Below, one piece after another: positions 35,365 through 44,224 of a DNA stretch of 64,000 nucleotides. The DNA is taken from assembly GCA_963779485.1 (NCBI GenBank), contig CAVZYJ010000018.1, positions 1 to 64,000 of the forward strand, in the 5' to 3' direction. How positions within the stretch are numbered: position 1 is the first letter of the stretch; the number at the start of each line of letters is the position of its first letter. A model generated the notes under the pieces. That model was not told the DNA's origin. It worked only from the letters and a program-made list of their open reading frames with translations, and ran no database searches. Made by a program: the position numbers and the translations under genes. The DNA is from CAVVJA01 sp963779485 (GTDB taxonomy: Bacteria > Actinomycetota > Actinomycetes > Mycobacteriales > Jatrophihabitantaceae).

Positions 35365-36536
35365 GCAGGCAGCGTGCCGTGCTGGGCGATGCCGCCGAGC
35401 CAGCCGAGGCTTGGCTTCGGCGTGCGGGCGAAGGTTTCCCGGTCGACTGCTATAAGGCCGAAGGTGGGCGCGTAGGAGCCCCATTCGAAGTTGTCCAGCA
35501 GGCTCCAGTGGATGTATCCGCGGACATCGATCCCGTCGGCGATCGCGGCCGCGACTGCCTGGAGAGATCCGGTCGTGTATTCGATGCGTTCGCGGTCGTC
35601 CGCGGTGGCGATGCCGTTCTCCGTCACAAGCAACGGGACGCCGGGTGCGAGTTGGGCCGTGTGCCGGAGCGCCTCGGCGGCGGCGGTCGGGTAGTACTCC
35701 CAGCCGGTGATCGTCGTGCGCGCGCCATCGGGCAAGGGAAGGGCTCCATCGTGTCCGATGCGTACTCGTGTGTACGCCTGGATCCCGATGAAGTCGTCTG
35801 CTCGTGCCGCGTCGATGAAGTGGTCTTCCCGGGACCAGGCCCATTCCCGCATGACGTCGTCGGCGCCGGGTGCGGCTTGGAAGTTCTGGTTCGCTATCGT
35901 CCATCCGACGGCTGCGGAGGTGCCTTCGCGCAGTATGGGGGTGACCGCATGGTGCGCCTGGATCAGCACGTTGGAAATGGCGACGTCAGGCGGCGGCATC
36001 GCGCCTGCGACGTTCTCCGCCCGGCGACCCTCCCGGAGCATGTTGACCATCATTGCGAGCATGTTGGGTTCGTTGAATGTGCAGACCCACGGGACGTCTT
36101 TGACGATGGGAACGACTGCCCGAACATAATTCTCGAAGCGGGCCACGGCGTCTTCGGCGAGCCAACCCCCGCGCTGGGCGAACCAGCGGGGGGAGGAGAA
36201 ATGGTGGACGGTGACGACGGGGGTTATTCTCCGCTCGAAGCATCCGTCGATAATCCGCCGGTAGTGGGCGAGCTCGGCGTTGGAAACGTGTCCGGGGGAC
36301 GGTTCGATCCGGCTCCAGTCCAGGCTGAACCGATAGGTGTTCAGCCCGGCCCAAGAGAGGATGTCCAGGTCTTCCGCCCAACGGTGGTAACTGTCGCACG
36401 CGTCGCCGGAGCGTTCGGGCAGCGGCGAGTCGGGTTCGTTCTCCACCGCCCAGAGGTCGCTGTTCACGTTGTTTCCCTCGATCTGGTGAGCTGCGGTTGC
36501 AGCCCCCCACAGAAAGTTTACGGGGAACGTGGTCAT
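35361..36536 (-). CDS. Glycoside hydrolase family 1 beta-glucosidase
   Basis: 391 residues, intact. FLWGAATAAHQIEGNN is the GH1 N-terminal signature, TFNEPNMLAMM holds the acid/base Glu, and VTENGIATADDRERIEY the nucleophile Glu. The end GYIHWSLLDNFEWGSYAPTF then GLIAVDRETFARTPKPS is typical. It is slightly shorter than most GH1 enzymes (about 440-450). It hydrolyses beta-glucosides or beta-galactosides in the cytoplasm. The ATG at 36536 has AAGGGAAAAGAG upstream. Coupled to the oxidoreductase downstream and following an ABC sugar permease end. Confidence 0.9.
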   Translation of the reverse strand: MTTFPVNFLWGAATAAHQIEGNNVNSDLWAVENEPDSPLPERSGDACDSYHRWAEDLDILSWAGLNTYRFSLDWSRIEPSPGHVSNAELAHYRRIIDGCFERRITPVVTVHHFSSPRWFAQRGGWLAEDAVARFENYVRAVVPIVKDVPWVCTFNEPNMLAMMVNMLREGRRAENVAGAMPPPDVAISNVLIQAHHAVTPILREGTSAAVGWTIANQNFQAAPGADDVMREWAWSREDHFIDAARADDFIGIQAYTRVRIGHDGALPLPDGARTTITGWEYYPTAAAEALRHTAQLAPGVPLLVTENGIATADDRERIEYTTGSLQAVAAAIADGIDVRGYIHWSLLDNFEWGSYAPTFGLIAVDRETFARTPKPSLGWLGGIAQHGTLPA

Positions 36537-36571
36537 TAGCTCTTTTCCCTTCGTCGTCGGTGATGGTGCTC

Positions 36572-36850
36572 TCACTTACCTGATTCCTGTGCTGGCGATG
36601 GCGTGATGAAGTATTCCTGCAGGAACACTATGATCGGGAGCACGACAGCAACGGATCCGGCCAGTAGCCGCCCGTAGTTGGTTCCATTCGCGCCGACTGC
36701 GAGGAGGGCCAGCGCTACCGGGAGCGTGTACTTGTCGTCGGTCTGGGCGAACAGGAAGGTGAGAATCGCCAGCGTCGCCAGTGGCGTGGCAAGGAGGCGG
36801 GTTTCCACATGCCAAGGCATGGCAAAGGAGACTAGGGACATCTGGTCGAC
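36572..36850 (-). pseudogene. C-terminal part of a sugar ABC-transporter permease (MalG type)
   Basis: RLLATPLATLAILTFLFAQT, DDKYTLPVALALLAVGANGT, NYGRLLAGSVAVVLPIIVFL and QEYFITPSPAQE are the last helices of an inner-membrane sugar permease. About ten residues expected between FLF and AQTDDKYT (the W-N-D region) are missing. The upstream part of the open frame (to 37,042) is not permease-like. It would have imported the sugar cleaved by the GH1 enzyme. Confidence 0.6.
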
Positions 36851-37497
36851 GTTCGGCGCCCTCGAAGAAATCGCCCGCGTCGACCAACCGTTGCGCTCGG
36901 TGTCGAGGCCACCAGAGGCGACGATCGAGGCGAGATCGGACGAACCGATCAGCCTGGCGCCAGGAATGGAGCCGGACGCCGCCGCGTTCGGGATCTTCTT
37001 GGTTGTGTAGTCCTGCCACGCGACCCCTGCGACCTTCACCATCGCGTCTAGAGTCGCTTTTTCGAAGTCGGCAAGGTGAGCTTGGACACAAGCTCACCTT
37101 CGGTACCCACCCCCAACGTTGATCGTGCCCTCGGCCGGCTCGTCCTCGATGGACGCGATGGTGTCCTGAGCGGAGCGGGTCTTCGCGGCGCGACCGCACA
37201 CGGTCGACGTCAGCACTACCGTCCTGATCGTCCACGGCCGCCGGAACTGAAGCCTGCTGCCTGCGGCAGAAGGGTCGGCAATGTCTTTCACTCACGCGTT
37301 CATCTTGGACTTCGTCTACGACGTTCTTCGCGTGAGAACTACGCTCATCTGTCCTTACTAAGACACATGGCGCCTCCTGCGTCTCACGATCGGGCCGCGC
37401 GCACGGTATCGCTTTGGTTCGCCGACGGCGGCAGCCCGCACGCTCACGCCAATCGCGGCACGTCGAGCCCCCTCGCCTGGCCGCGGAAGGAGCGCTA
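36851..37497. other. Unrecognised coding-like stretch
   Basis: Minus-strand frames read KATLDAMVKVAGVAWQDYTT and IPNAAASGSIPGARLIGSSD without stops and continue into the permease tail, but the family is not recognised. Another frame (37,094-37,291) reads SAQDTIASIEDEPAEGTINV. The rest up to 37,497 shows nothing. Confidence 0.35.
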
Positions 37498-38082
37498 TTA
37501 GGTGAACACCGAATCGGTTAAGGCTACGAGTTGGCGTTCGAGTACGACAGATAACTTCTCTCCGGCGATGTCGTCCGTTGACCTCATCGGCAGATCCTCG
37601 CCGCCTCCCTCTAGGCCGATGCGCGGTTGTTTGCCCGGCTCGAGCCCGAGCAAGAACGCTCTCGCTTCGACTGGGCGCTTGTGGGCGGTCCGGTTGCGCG
37701 GTGAGTGCTCGGCCAGGACATCTTTGAACTGCCGCGCCACCTTGACGACCTCCGATTGCATTGGGTTGACCCATTGCACGTACTTGGGGGCTCCGCCAGC
37801 AAGGTCGCGCGCTGTGTCTCGGATGTGCCGAGGAGCCGGGAGGCCGAATGCCGCGAGGATGCCAGCAGCCAGGTATTCGAAGGTGCGCCGGAACGCAAAG
37901 AGGTACGCCTGGTACTCGAACGACAGCGTCATCATCCGGACGCCGGTGTTCGACCTGACGATCGGATGCTGGGCGGTGACGGATGCATCGAGGATGTCGG
38001 CAGCCTGCGACTCGATGCGAGCAATGTTTCGCTGGTGGTAGTACCCAGCGGTGATCGCGTTCTCTACGACGTAGAAGTCCAT
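37498..38082 (-). CDS. Hypothetical protein, 194 residues
   Basis: Intact frame starting MDFYVVENAITAGYYHQRNI. It looks mainly helical, with SFEYQAYLFAFRRTFEYLAA and FGLPAPRHIRDTARDLAG in the first half and KRPVEARAFLLGLEPGKQ then a charged tail. No signal peptide or clear membrane helix. I do not recognise the family. It begins 4 bases after the stop of the small upstream gene, so the two are coupled. Confidence 0.55.
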   Translation of the reverse strand: MDFYVVENAITAGYYHQRNIARIESQAADILDASVTAQHPIVRSNTGVRMMTLSFEYQAYLFAFRRTFEYLAAGILAAFGLPAPRHIRDTARDLAGGAPKYVQWVNPMQSEVVKVARQFKDVLAEHSPRNRTAHKRPVEARAFLLGLEPGKQPRIGLEGGGEDLPMRSTDDIAGEKLSVVLERQLVALTDSVFT

Positions 38083-38086
38083 AACT

Positions 38087-38380
38087 CACTCCGGGATCGG
38101 GTACAGGCCGCCGAGGTCGAGGTTGTCGAAGAACAACTTGAAACGGTCGTGCATGTCTTGGGGCTGCTCGACCTCAACCAGCGGAGCCAGTCTCGGACTG
38201 AAACGTTGCCACAGCTGTTTGGCGTACTCCGATGCTTCCTCCGTGGTCACCACTGCTCGATCGTATTGGTGCGGCGTCCAAAGGTCCCTTTCACGCTGCG
38301 CGGGAGAGTCAGTGCGTGGACGGCAGGCGGGTCGCCATGGTTGTCGGAGCTGCGGCGGGTGGTCGATCTATTCACTTGGC
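38087..38380 (-). CDS. Small hypothetical protein upstream of the 194-residue gene
   Basis: A stop-free minus-strand frame ends with DRAVVTTEEASEYAKQLWQR, FSPRLAPLVEVEQPQDM and HDRFKLFFDNLDLGGLYPIP. The start is unclear; a GTG at about 38,255 (VVTTEEAS) or an upstream codon is possible. Composition looks coding. Family not recognised. The stop lies 4 bases before the next ATG. Confidence 0.45.
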
Positions 38381-38545
38381 GCTGGCCGCCCGGTGCGAAC
38401 CGCGCGCGGACTGATTCGGCCGAGCAAGTCGGAAGACAGCATCCTGTCTGACGCACGGACGGTACGCCGCGCATAACGTCAACCGCGCACCTGATCATCG
38501 TTGGCTCGCGGCCGCACGTATTCGGCGTTGTGCCGATGTCGGCAC

Positions 38546-38585
38546 AACGCCGATTGTGCCGACCTGGTGGTTGTGCCGATGTCGG
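38546..38585 (+). repeat. Left inverted repeat of the RIT element
   Basis: Begins AACGCCGATTGTGCCGACC and ends GTTGTGCCGATGTCGG. It differs from the complement of the right repeat at two central positions. Confidence 0.85.
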
Positions 38586-38690
38586 GCGAGGATGCTTTGG
38601 CTAGCAAGAAGATCTTGAGCGTGGAGGTCGGCACAACCTCGACTGAGGGGCTGACGCTTCTTCCATCGGTTTCGGTGGAAGGAGATCCCC

Positions 38691-39887
38691 ATGAACAGAT
38701 CAAGCTTGTTGACCGTTGCGGGCCCACTGGCGTCGTACGCGGTCGAGATCGAGGAGCGGCTGGCTGCGCTGGGCTACGCGCCCTCGACGCGTGGAGAGGT
38801 GCAGCTGCAACTGTCGGCATTGAGCAGGTGGCTTCAGGAGATCGGCCTGCCGGTGGCGAAGTTGACCGATGTGGTCGTCGAGCACTTCCGCGAGGACTGC
38901 GGGGCGCGTGGCATCAGATGTCCACGTCTGGCCGTGCGCCAGCTGGTAGCGATGTTGCGCTCGGCTGGAGCCTTGGTCGACGAGCGTCCGGTTCAGCCCG
39001 CGACCAAGCGTGACCTGCTGGTTGCCGGCTTCGTCGACTTCCTGCGGGAGGAACGTGGCCTGTCGTCGTTGAGCGTCGAGGCGTATCGGTCGGACGTGCT
39101 CCGTTTCCTGCACCGCAGCAGACGCGACGACGTGCGTGGTTTGACGATGGCCGAGGTCAGTCGAGCAGTGCTGCGCGAGACGTTCGATCATTCGCCTGCC
39201 TCGGTGCGACGCTTCGGTGTCGCGCTGCGTTCGTTCCTGGGGTACTGCTATGTCGCCGGCATCGTCGATACCGACCTTTCGCCATCAGCGTTGCCGGTCT
39301 CCGGCCGCCGCCGGTCACTGCTGCCGAACGGGTTGACTCCACAGGAAGTGAACCTGCTGTTGCGGGCCTGTGATCGTCGTCGCGACGCCGGTCGCCGGGA
39401 CTACGCGGCGATGCTGCTGATGATGCGCTTGGGGATGCGCGCCAGCGAGGTCGCGGCGCTGACGTTGGAGGACATCGGCTGGCGGGCTGGCGTGATCACG
39501 GTGCGAGGCAAGGGCAGCCGGACGGACCGGCTGCCGCTCCCGGTCGATGTCGGCGAGGCCATCACCGCCTACCTGCGCCGCGGCCGGCCCTCCACGCCGG
39601 CGCGGGAGGTGTTCGTGCGGTCGATGCCGCCGCGGATCGCGCTGACCCGCGCGGGGGTGACGGGCCTGGTCCTGGCCGCGTCACGCCGCGCCGGGATCGG
39701 TGATGTCCGGGCGCACCAGCTGCGCCACACCGCGGCCTGTCAGATGATCCGCTCCGGCGTGCCACCGGTGCAGATCGGTGAAGTACTGCGGCACCGCTCT
39801 GCCGGCTCCACCGCCATCTACGCGCGGGTGGACATCGACCAGCTCCGTCTCGTGGCACGGCCGTGGCCGATCGGAGCGACGCCATGA
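38691..39887 (+). CDS. ritA: RIT tyrosine recombinase A
   Basis: 398 residues. An N-terminal SAM-like core-binding domain (FVDFLREERGLSSLSVEAYR) precedes the catalytic domain with Arg in LMMRLGMRASEVAALTLEDI, Lys in VRGKGSRTDRLPLP, His-x-x-Arg in HQLRHTAACQMI and Tyr in STAIYARVDIDQL. All catalytic positions are present. GGAAGGAG lies 6 bases before the ATG. Its TGA overlaps the ritB ATG. It cuts and joins DNA ends through a 3'-phosphotyrosine link. Confidence 0.9.
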   Translation: MNRSSLLTVAGPLASYAVEIEERLAALGYAPSTRGEVQLQLSALSRWLQEIGLPVAKLTDVVVEHFREDCGARGIRCPRLAVRQLVAMLRSAGALVDERPVQPATKRDLLVAGFVDFLREERGLSSLSVEAYRSDVLRFLHRSRRDDVRGLTMAEVSRAVLRETFDHSPASVRRFGVALRSFLGYCYVAGIVDTDLSPSALPVSGRRRSLLPNGLTPQEVNLLLRACDRRRDAGRRDYAAMLLMMRLGMRASEVAALTLEDIGWRAGVITVRGKGSRTDRLPLPVDVGEAITAYLRRGRPSTPAREVFVRSMPPRIALTRAGVTGLVLAASRRAGIGDVRAHQLRHTAACQMIRSGVPPVQIGEVLRHRSAGSTAIYARVDIDQLRLVARPWPIGATP

Positions 39888-40801
39888 GCGCCCTGGCCGA
39901 CCATCTGTCCGACTACCTGACGCTGCGCCGTGCGCTCGGTTTCACTCTCGGCCGACACGGCCACGACCTGCAAGACTTCGTCGCCTTCCTCGACGCCGCC
40001 GGCGCCGACCGGGTCACCGTGGACGTGGCGGTGGCCTGGGCGCGGTCGAAGGAGCAGGCCAAGGCGATCACGATCGACTTCCGGATCAGCGCGGTCCGCG
40101 GGTTCGCGAAGTATCTGCACGCCATCGATCCGGACACCGAGATCCCACCGGCAGGGCTGTTGTCCGTCCCGCGGCGTCGCCCCGCGCCGCACGTGTATTC
40201 ACCGGCCGAGATCCGGCGCTTGCTCGACGCCGCCGCCGGGCTGAAGCCGCCGCTGCGCGCGGCGACCCTGACCACGATGCTCGGGCTGCTCGCCGTCACG
40301 GGCATGCGTCTGGGCGAAGCACGGTCGCTGAGCCGGCTGGACGTCGCGCTCGAAAAGGGCGTGATCGTCATCCGGAACGCGAAGTTCGACCGGATGCGGC
40401 TGGTGCCGTTGCATGCGACGACAACATCGGTGCTGCGCCGCTATGCCCTCACCCGCGATCTGTTGTGTCCCGAGCCGAGAACGGATCGGTTCTTCCTATC
40501 GAGCGCCGGTGGCTCAGTGAGCGGGTCAGCGGTGGACCAGGCGTTCCGTCGGCTGACCGCTGCGATCGGATTGCGTGAGGGCGGCACCGGGCCGCGCGTC
40601 CACGATCTGCGGCACACCTTCGCCGTCACCACCCTGACCGGCTGGCAGCGTGACGGTGTCGACGTGTCGAGCCACCTTCCGCTGTTGTCGACCTACCTCG
40701 GTCACGTCGAGCCGAAGAACACGTACTGGTATCTGACCGCGGTGCCCGAGCTCATGCAGTCGGCGGCGGCTCGTCTTGAACGCCACGGGAGCCGGTCGTG
40801 A
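39884..40801 (+). CDS. ritB: RIT tyrosine recombinase B
   Basis: 305 residues starting MSALADHLSDYLTLRRALGF. The catalytic set is Arg in LLAVTGMRLGEARSLSRLDV, His-x-x-Arg in VHDLRHTFAVTTL and Tyr in EPKNTYWYLTAVP. It is the smallest of the three. An ATG at 39863 is possible, but the one at 39884 forms the ATGA overlap usual in these elements. It ends in GTGA, which starts ritC. Confidence 0.9.
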   Translation: MSALADHLSDYLTLRRALGFTLGRHGHDLQDFVAFLDAAGADRVTVDVAVAWARSKEQAKAITIDFRISAVRGFAKYLHAIDPDTEIPPAGLLSVPRRRPAPHVYSPAEIRRLLDAAAGLKPPLRAATLTTMLGLLAVTGMRLGEARSLSRLDVALEKGVIVIRNAKFDRMRLVPLHATTTSVLRRYALTRDLLCPEPRTDRFFLSSAGGSVSGSAVDQAFRRLTAAIGLREGGTGPRVHDLRHTFAVTTLTGWQRDGVDVSSHLPLLSTYLGHVEPKNTYWYLTAVPELMQSAAARLERHGSRS

Positions 40802-41787
40802 CCGCGCTCGCGCCGGTGCTGCAGGCGTTCTTCACCGACCGGCTCATGGCTCAACGCAACGCCAGCCCGCACACGATCGCTGGCTACCGCGACACCTACC
40901 GGTTGCTGCTCACCTTCGCCGCAGCGCGCACCCGGAAACAGCCGTCGGCCCTGGACATCAGCGATCTGGACGCACCGCTGATCGGGACGTTCCTGAACCA
41001 CCTCGAACGCGAGCGCGGCAACCAGGCCCGCACCCGCAACTGGCGGCTGGCAGCGATTCACTCCCTGTTCGGATACGCCGCGCTGCGTCACCCCGAGCAT
41101 GCGGCCGTCATCCAGCGAATCCTCGCTATCCCGCCCAAGCGATACCAGCGCACCGTCGTCAGCTGGCTGACCGAGCCGGAAGCCGACGCGTTGCTCGCAG
41201 CACCCCACCGCGACACCTGGACCGGGCGGCGCGACCACGCACTGCTCGTCCTCGCCCTGCAGACCGGGCTGCGGATCTCCGAGCTGACCAGCCTCAACTG
41301 CAACGACGCGCACCTCGATACCGGAGCCCACGTCCACTGCACCGGCAAAGGACGCAAGGAACGAGCCACACCCCTCACCACGCTCACCGTCCAAGTGCTG
41401 CGAAATTGGCTGGCCGAACGGGCAGGCTGCGCGCACGAGCCGCTGTTCCCAACAAGAACCGGCGCTCGGCTGAGCCGCGATGCGATCGAACATCGACTCG
41501 CGCAACACATCCGCGTCGCGACCGCTGCATGCCCGACGCTGGCGACCAAGCACGTCACCATGCACACCCTGCGCCACACAGCGGCGATGCGGCTTCTGCA
41601 CGCCGGCATCGACATCGCGGTGATCGCGCTCTGGCTCGGCCACGAACACCTCGCCACCGCAGAGATCTACCTGCACGCAGACATGAACCAGAAGGAGCAA
41701 GCCATCGCGCTGGTTACTCCGCCCGGCACAAGACCGGGCCGCTACCAACCCCCGGACCCACTTCTGGCGTTCCTCGACTCGCTTTGA
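40798..41787 (+). CDS. ritC: RIT tyrosine recombinase C
   Basis: 329 residues from a GTG that overlaps the ritB stop. The catalytic set is Arg in LALQTGLRISELTSLNCNDA, Lys in CTGKGRKERATPL, His-x-x-Arg in MHTLRHTAAMRLL and Tyr in HLATAEIYLHADMNQ. The C-terminus resembles Tn554-type and XerCD-like integrases. Followed by about 50 bases and the right inverted repeat. Confidence 0.9.
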   Translation: MTALAPVLQAFFTDRLMAQRNASPHTIAGYRDTYRLLLTFAAARTRKQPSALDISDLDAPLIGTFLNHLERERGNQARTRNWRLAAIHSLFGYAALRHPEHAAVIQRILAIPPKRYQRTVVSWLTEPEADALLAAPHRDTWTGRRDHALLVLALQTGLRISELTSLNCNDAHLDTGAHVHCTGKGRKERATPLTTLTVQVLRNWLAERAGCAHEPLFPTRTGARLSRDAIEHRLAQHIRVATAACPTLATKHVTMHTLRHTAAMRLLHAGIDIAVIALWLGHEHLATAEIYLHADMNQKEQAIALVTPPGTRPGRYQPPDPLLAFLDSL

Positions 41788-41838
41788 TTGAACCGACCTA
41801 CCGATGCACTTTCACGTTGCCAGCGAGGTGATTCCCAT

Positions 41839-41878
41839 CCGACATCGGCACAATCACGAGGTCGGCACAATCGGCGTT
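41839..41878 (-). repeat. Right inverted repeat of the RIT element
   Basis: Complement of the left repeat with two mismatches; ends the element 51 bases after ritC. Confidence 0.85.
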
Positions 41879-42096
41879 ACGTGCTCAGTGCGACGCCGTT
41901 ACCGGTGCCTGCGCGATGAGGCGCCGCGCCACCACCTGCCGACGACGGACCCTACGAAGGTCGTCGGGCACTAGGGCGTCCCATGATCGGAATAGAGCCC
42001 GGGCGGACTCGGCCCGCGCATCGTGCACGAACGGAGGTGGAACAGTGGCGGTCCTGCACAGTTCTCAGCTCGCACGTCGCAGCAACGTCCCCAAGT

Positions 42097-42115
42097 CGCG
42101 GGATATGCGCGGGAT
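42097..42115 (+). repeat. 19-bp arm motif, copy 3 left
   Basis: CGCGGGATATGCGCGGGAT, ending 71 bases before tRNA fragment 3. Confidence 0.8.
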
Positions 42116-42186
42116 CGGAGCGAGTCTCAAGATCACGCCAGAGGCGTGTAGCCCAATGAATAAGGGACCTCCGCTGTTTGCGGCCT

Positions 42187-42242
42187 GGCGGTCTGTAAAA
42201 CCGTCGGCTCAGCCTACGTTGGTTCGAACCCAACACCCGCCA
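42187..42242 (+). repeat. tRNA-Tyr 3'-half repeat, copy 3
   Basis: 56 bases as in copies 1 and 2; here the CCA end is encoded (ACCCGCC-A-CCA). The anticodon-stem 5' strand has a mismatch (GGCGGT). The upstream flank from about 41,965 matches copy 1 from about 25,585 (GTCGGGCACTAG ... GCATCGTGCA). Confidence 0.75.
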
Positions 42243-42453
42243 CCACGTTTCTCATATATATCTGCGAATTCAGCGTCGCAGGATTGCCGGTTCCCCGGCA
42301 AAGGCAGCGGTCCTCCGAACCATCGTCTTTCGTCCACAGCGGACGAGTGACGTAAGGTGCCGGAAATATCCCGGACAGACCCGTCCAAAAGGTCAGATCG
42401 CTCGACGGCTGGTCTGCTGCGGACACCGCCAGATCGGAGCAAGATCCGGAATT

Positions 42454-42472
42454 CGCGGGATATACGCGGGAT
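42454..42472 (+). repeat. 19-bp arm motif, copy 3 right
   Basis: CGCGGGATATACGCGGGAT, identical to the motif at 25,721, 211 bases after tRNA fragment 3. Confidence 0.8.
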
Positions 42473-42504
42473 GGATCATGAGGGCGGAGTGCCGAAGCCG
42501 AGGC

Positions 42505-43529
42505 CATCAGGTCAGCTGGCGACGTTCCTGCGCGACGAACGCAAGCTGTCGATGAGGCATCGGGGTTGCCCGGCGCGGACCCAGCGGTCCCGCAGCTGGG
42601 GGTCGGTAAGCCACGACGGGGTGTCGGCTGGTCCGAGGGTGGGCGTCCCGGTGGCTGGAGCCGGTGACGTGGCGGTGCGGGCGGTGCGTTCGACCTCTAG
42701 CATGGCATCGATGTCGGCTGCCTCGCGGGCGTCGGCGCGGGTCCAGGCCACGAAGAGCAGTATCAGGAACGGCAGGTCGAGCACTTCGGCGACAATCCAC
42801 AGCACACCGCCGGCAAGTTGCTGATCGTGCAGCGGCGTCAGCGACCACGGGTAGTGCGGCCGATGCTGGAAATACGTCGACGCTGGTTTGGTCTGCAACC
42901 GCAGCACGATACCCGGGATCGCATCCAGCAGCAGCTCGGCCAATCCGCCCGCGATGGCCAGGCCAACCGCGAGCGATACCCGCGTGTCCCGGAACGCCAC
43001 GAGCGGCGGACAACCACCATTCCCGCCGCGACGACGGCCAGAGACAGCAGCCCCCCGACCACCCGGTTGCTGATCGCCCATCCGGGCAGCGGACCGAAGA
43101 CCAGCAATGCGCACAGCACCGGCAGCAGCGCCGGACCGACCAGCGGATTGATCACCCACCTACGTAGCCGCGTGCCACCGAACCAGGGCTCGCCGGCACG
43201 AAACTCACCGGCCCGCTACGCCGGCCGCCCGGCCAGCAGCAGCACCGGCACGATCAGCAGCAGTACCAGCATCTGGGTCAGCCACACCCACAGCAGCGAC
43301 CCGCATACACCTGCAGCATCCCACCCGTGACCCAGCCGAATAGCGCCACTCCCAGCAGGAACGCGGCCCACCAACGGGCCGGCCAGCGCACACCCCGCCG
43401 GCGCAGCCGATACACCAGCCAGCCATACCCCGCGATCGTCAGCGCCACCGCCGTCAACGCAACCGGACGCACCACCCACGCGGACAACAAGGCAGACGCC
43501 GATAGCGGCGGCAACCCGACGACGCTCAC
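42505..43529 (-). CDS. Cytochrome c oxidase assembly protein CtaG-like (Caa3_CtaG), frame-disrupted
   Basis: Pieces run in family order: MSVVGLPPLSASALLSAWVV, LFGWVTGGMLQVYAGSLLWV, LTQMLVLLLIVPVLLLAG, VINPLVGPALLPVLCALL, AELLLDAIPGIVLRLQTKPA and HDQQLAGGVLWIVAEVLDLP, then FLILLFVAWTRADAREAADI. This is a six- or seven-helix membrane protein of about 330 residues that helps assemble heme-copper oxidases. Interruptions are an indel near 43,290, an in-frame TAG at 43,216 and an indel near 43,005. The C-terminal tail after 42,680 is low-complexity. It begins just inside attachment copy 3. Confidence 0.7.
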
Positions 43530-43808
43530 CCCCGTTCCTGCCCCCCGGACGCCCGCCGGACCGCTGCAACGCGGCCTGTGCGCGCAGCGCGCGCAGCAGC
43601 ATCTCGCATCTGCCGAAACCCAGATACATCGTCAATCGAGACCGCACGCGTAAGAACACCATTACCGCGGCGGTGCGCGGAAAGGTACCAAGCCGCCCAC
43701 CTCCGCCGGGTTGCCCCACAGCGGCCAGCGCTGCCGCCGGATGTACGTACGACTCCCGGGTTGATTGCTGCGCTCGGGACGCGGTCGGTGATGCGCACTA
43801 GGTGTGGC
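43530..43808. other. Stretch without a recognised gene
   Basis: A minus-strand frame (43,526-43,798) runs into the CtaG gene region but has no recognisable domain. Possibly the upstream leader of CtaG. Confidence 0.3.
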
Positions 43809-43895
43809 TCAGCGCGGCCGGCTGCGGCCGATGAGCCACATGATCACGGCGGCGGCAGCGAAAACTGCGAGCGTGTACACCGCCTGTCCGGCCAT
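43809..43895 (-). CDS. 28-residue single-helix membrane peptide
   Basis: MAGQAVYTLAVFAAAAVIMW then LIGRSRPR and a stop. One transmembrane helix with a positively charged cytoplasmic end. An AAGGGGATG ribosome site lies 9 bases before the ATG, which supports translation. Very small membrane subunits of this shape occur in transporter and oxidase complexes (for example KdpF); the partner is not known. Confidence 0.45.
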   Translation of the reverse strand: MAGQAVYTLAVFAAAAVIMWLIGRSRPR

Positions 43896-44224
43896 TCGAT
43901 CATCCCCTTGTCGGGCGCGCAAACCCGATCGGCCGGCCGCTACATGCCAGATGACCACCGCCGTCGGGGCGGCCGAGCCAGCACCAGCGCGACGGCGGGC
44001 CGATTCGTGACGGTATCCCGGCGCCCCTGAAACGGCGATGTGGCGCCGACGACCGTGACGAGGCCGCCCGCGAGGCGGCGCTGAGGCTGTCTGCGGCCGG
44101 TGGCCTCATTGGGAGCCCAGGACCAAAGGCGCCATCCTCACCGGGCGGTCGACAAGCCGCCACTGCCCTCTCGAGGATCCGCTAAGGATCGAGGCGCTGA
44201 CGGCTTCAGAGCGGCCGGGATGCG
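43896..44224. other. Stretch without a recognised gene
   Basis: Nothing recognised on either strand beyond the leader of the small membrane peptide. Confidence 0.35.

Larger units (their letters stand above)
38546..41878 (+). mobile_element. RIT (recombinase-in-trio) element
   Basis: Three overlapping tyrosine-recombinase genes on one strand are bounded by 40-bp inverted repeats (38,546-38,585 and 41,839-41,878; 38 of 40 positions match). Each repeat contains two copies of a TGTGCCGA-type core in opposite orientation. An extra palindrome, GTTGTGCCGA/TCGGCACAAC, lies at 38,527-38,548 just outside the left repeat. This gene order, the 4-base overlaps and the long repeats are the defining features of RIT elements. 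It is about 3.3 kb and appears intact. Confidence 0.85.

Noticed and set aside
25721..42472. CRISPR array
   Set aside because: The repeated motif occurs singly at distances of hundreds to thousands of bases and brackets tRNA fragments; there are no regular spacers and no cas genes.
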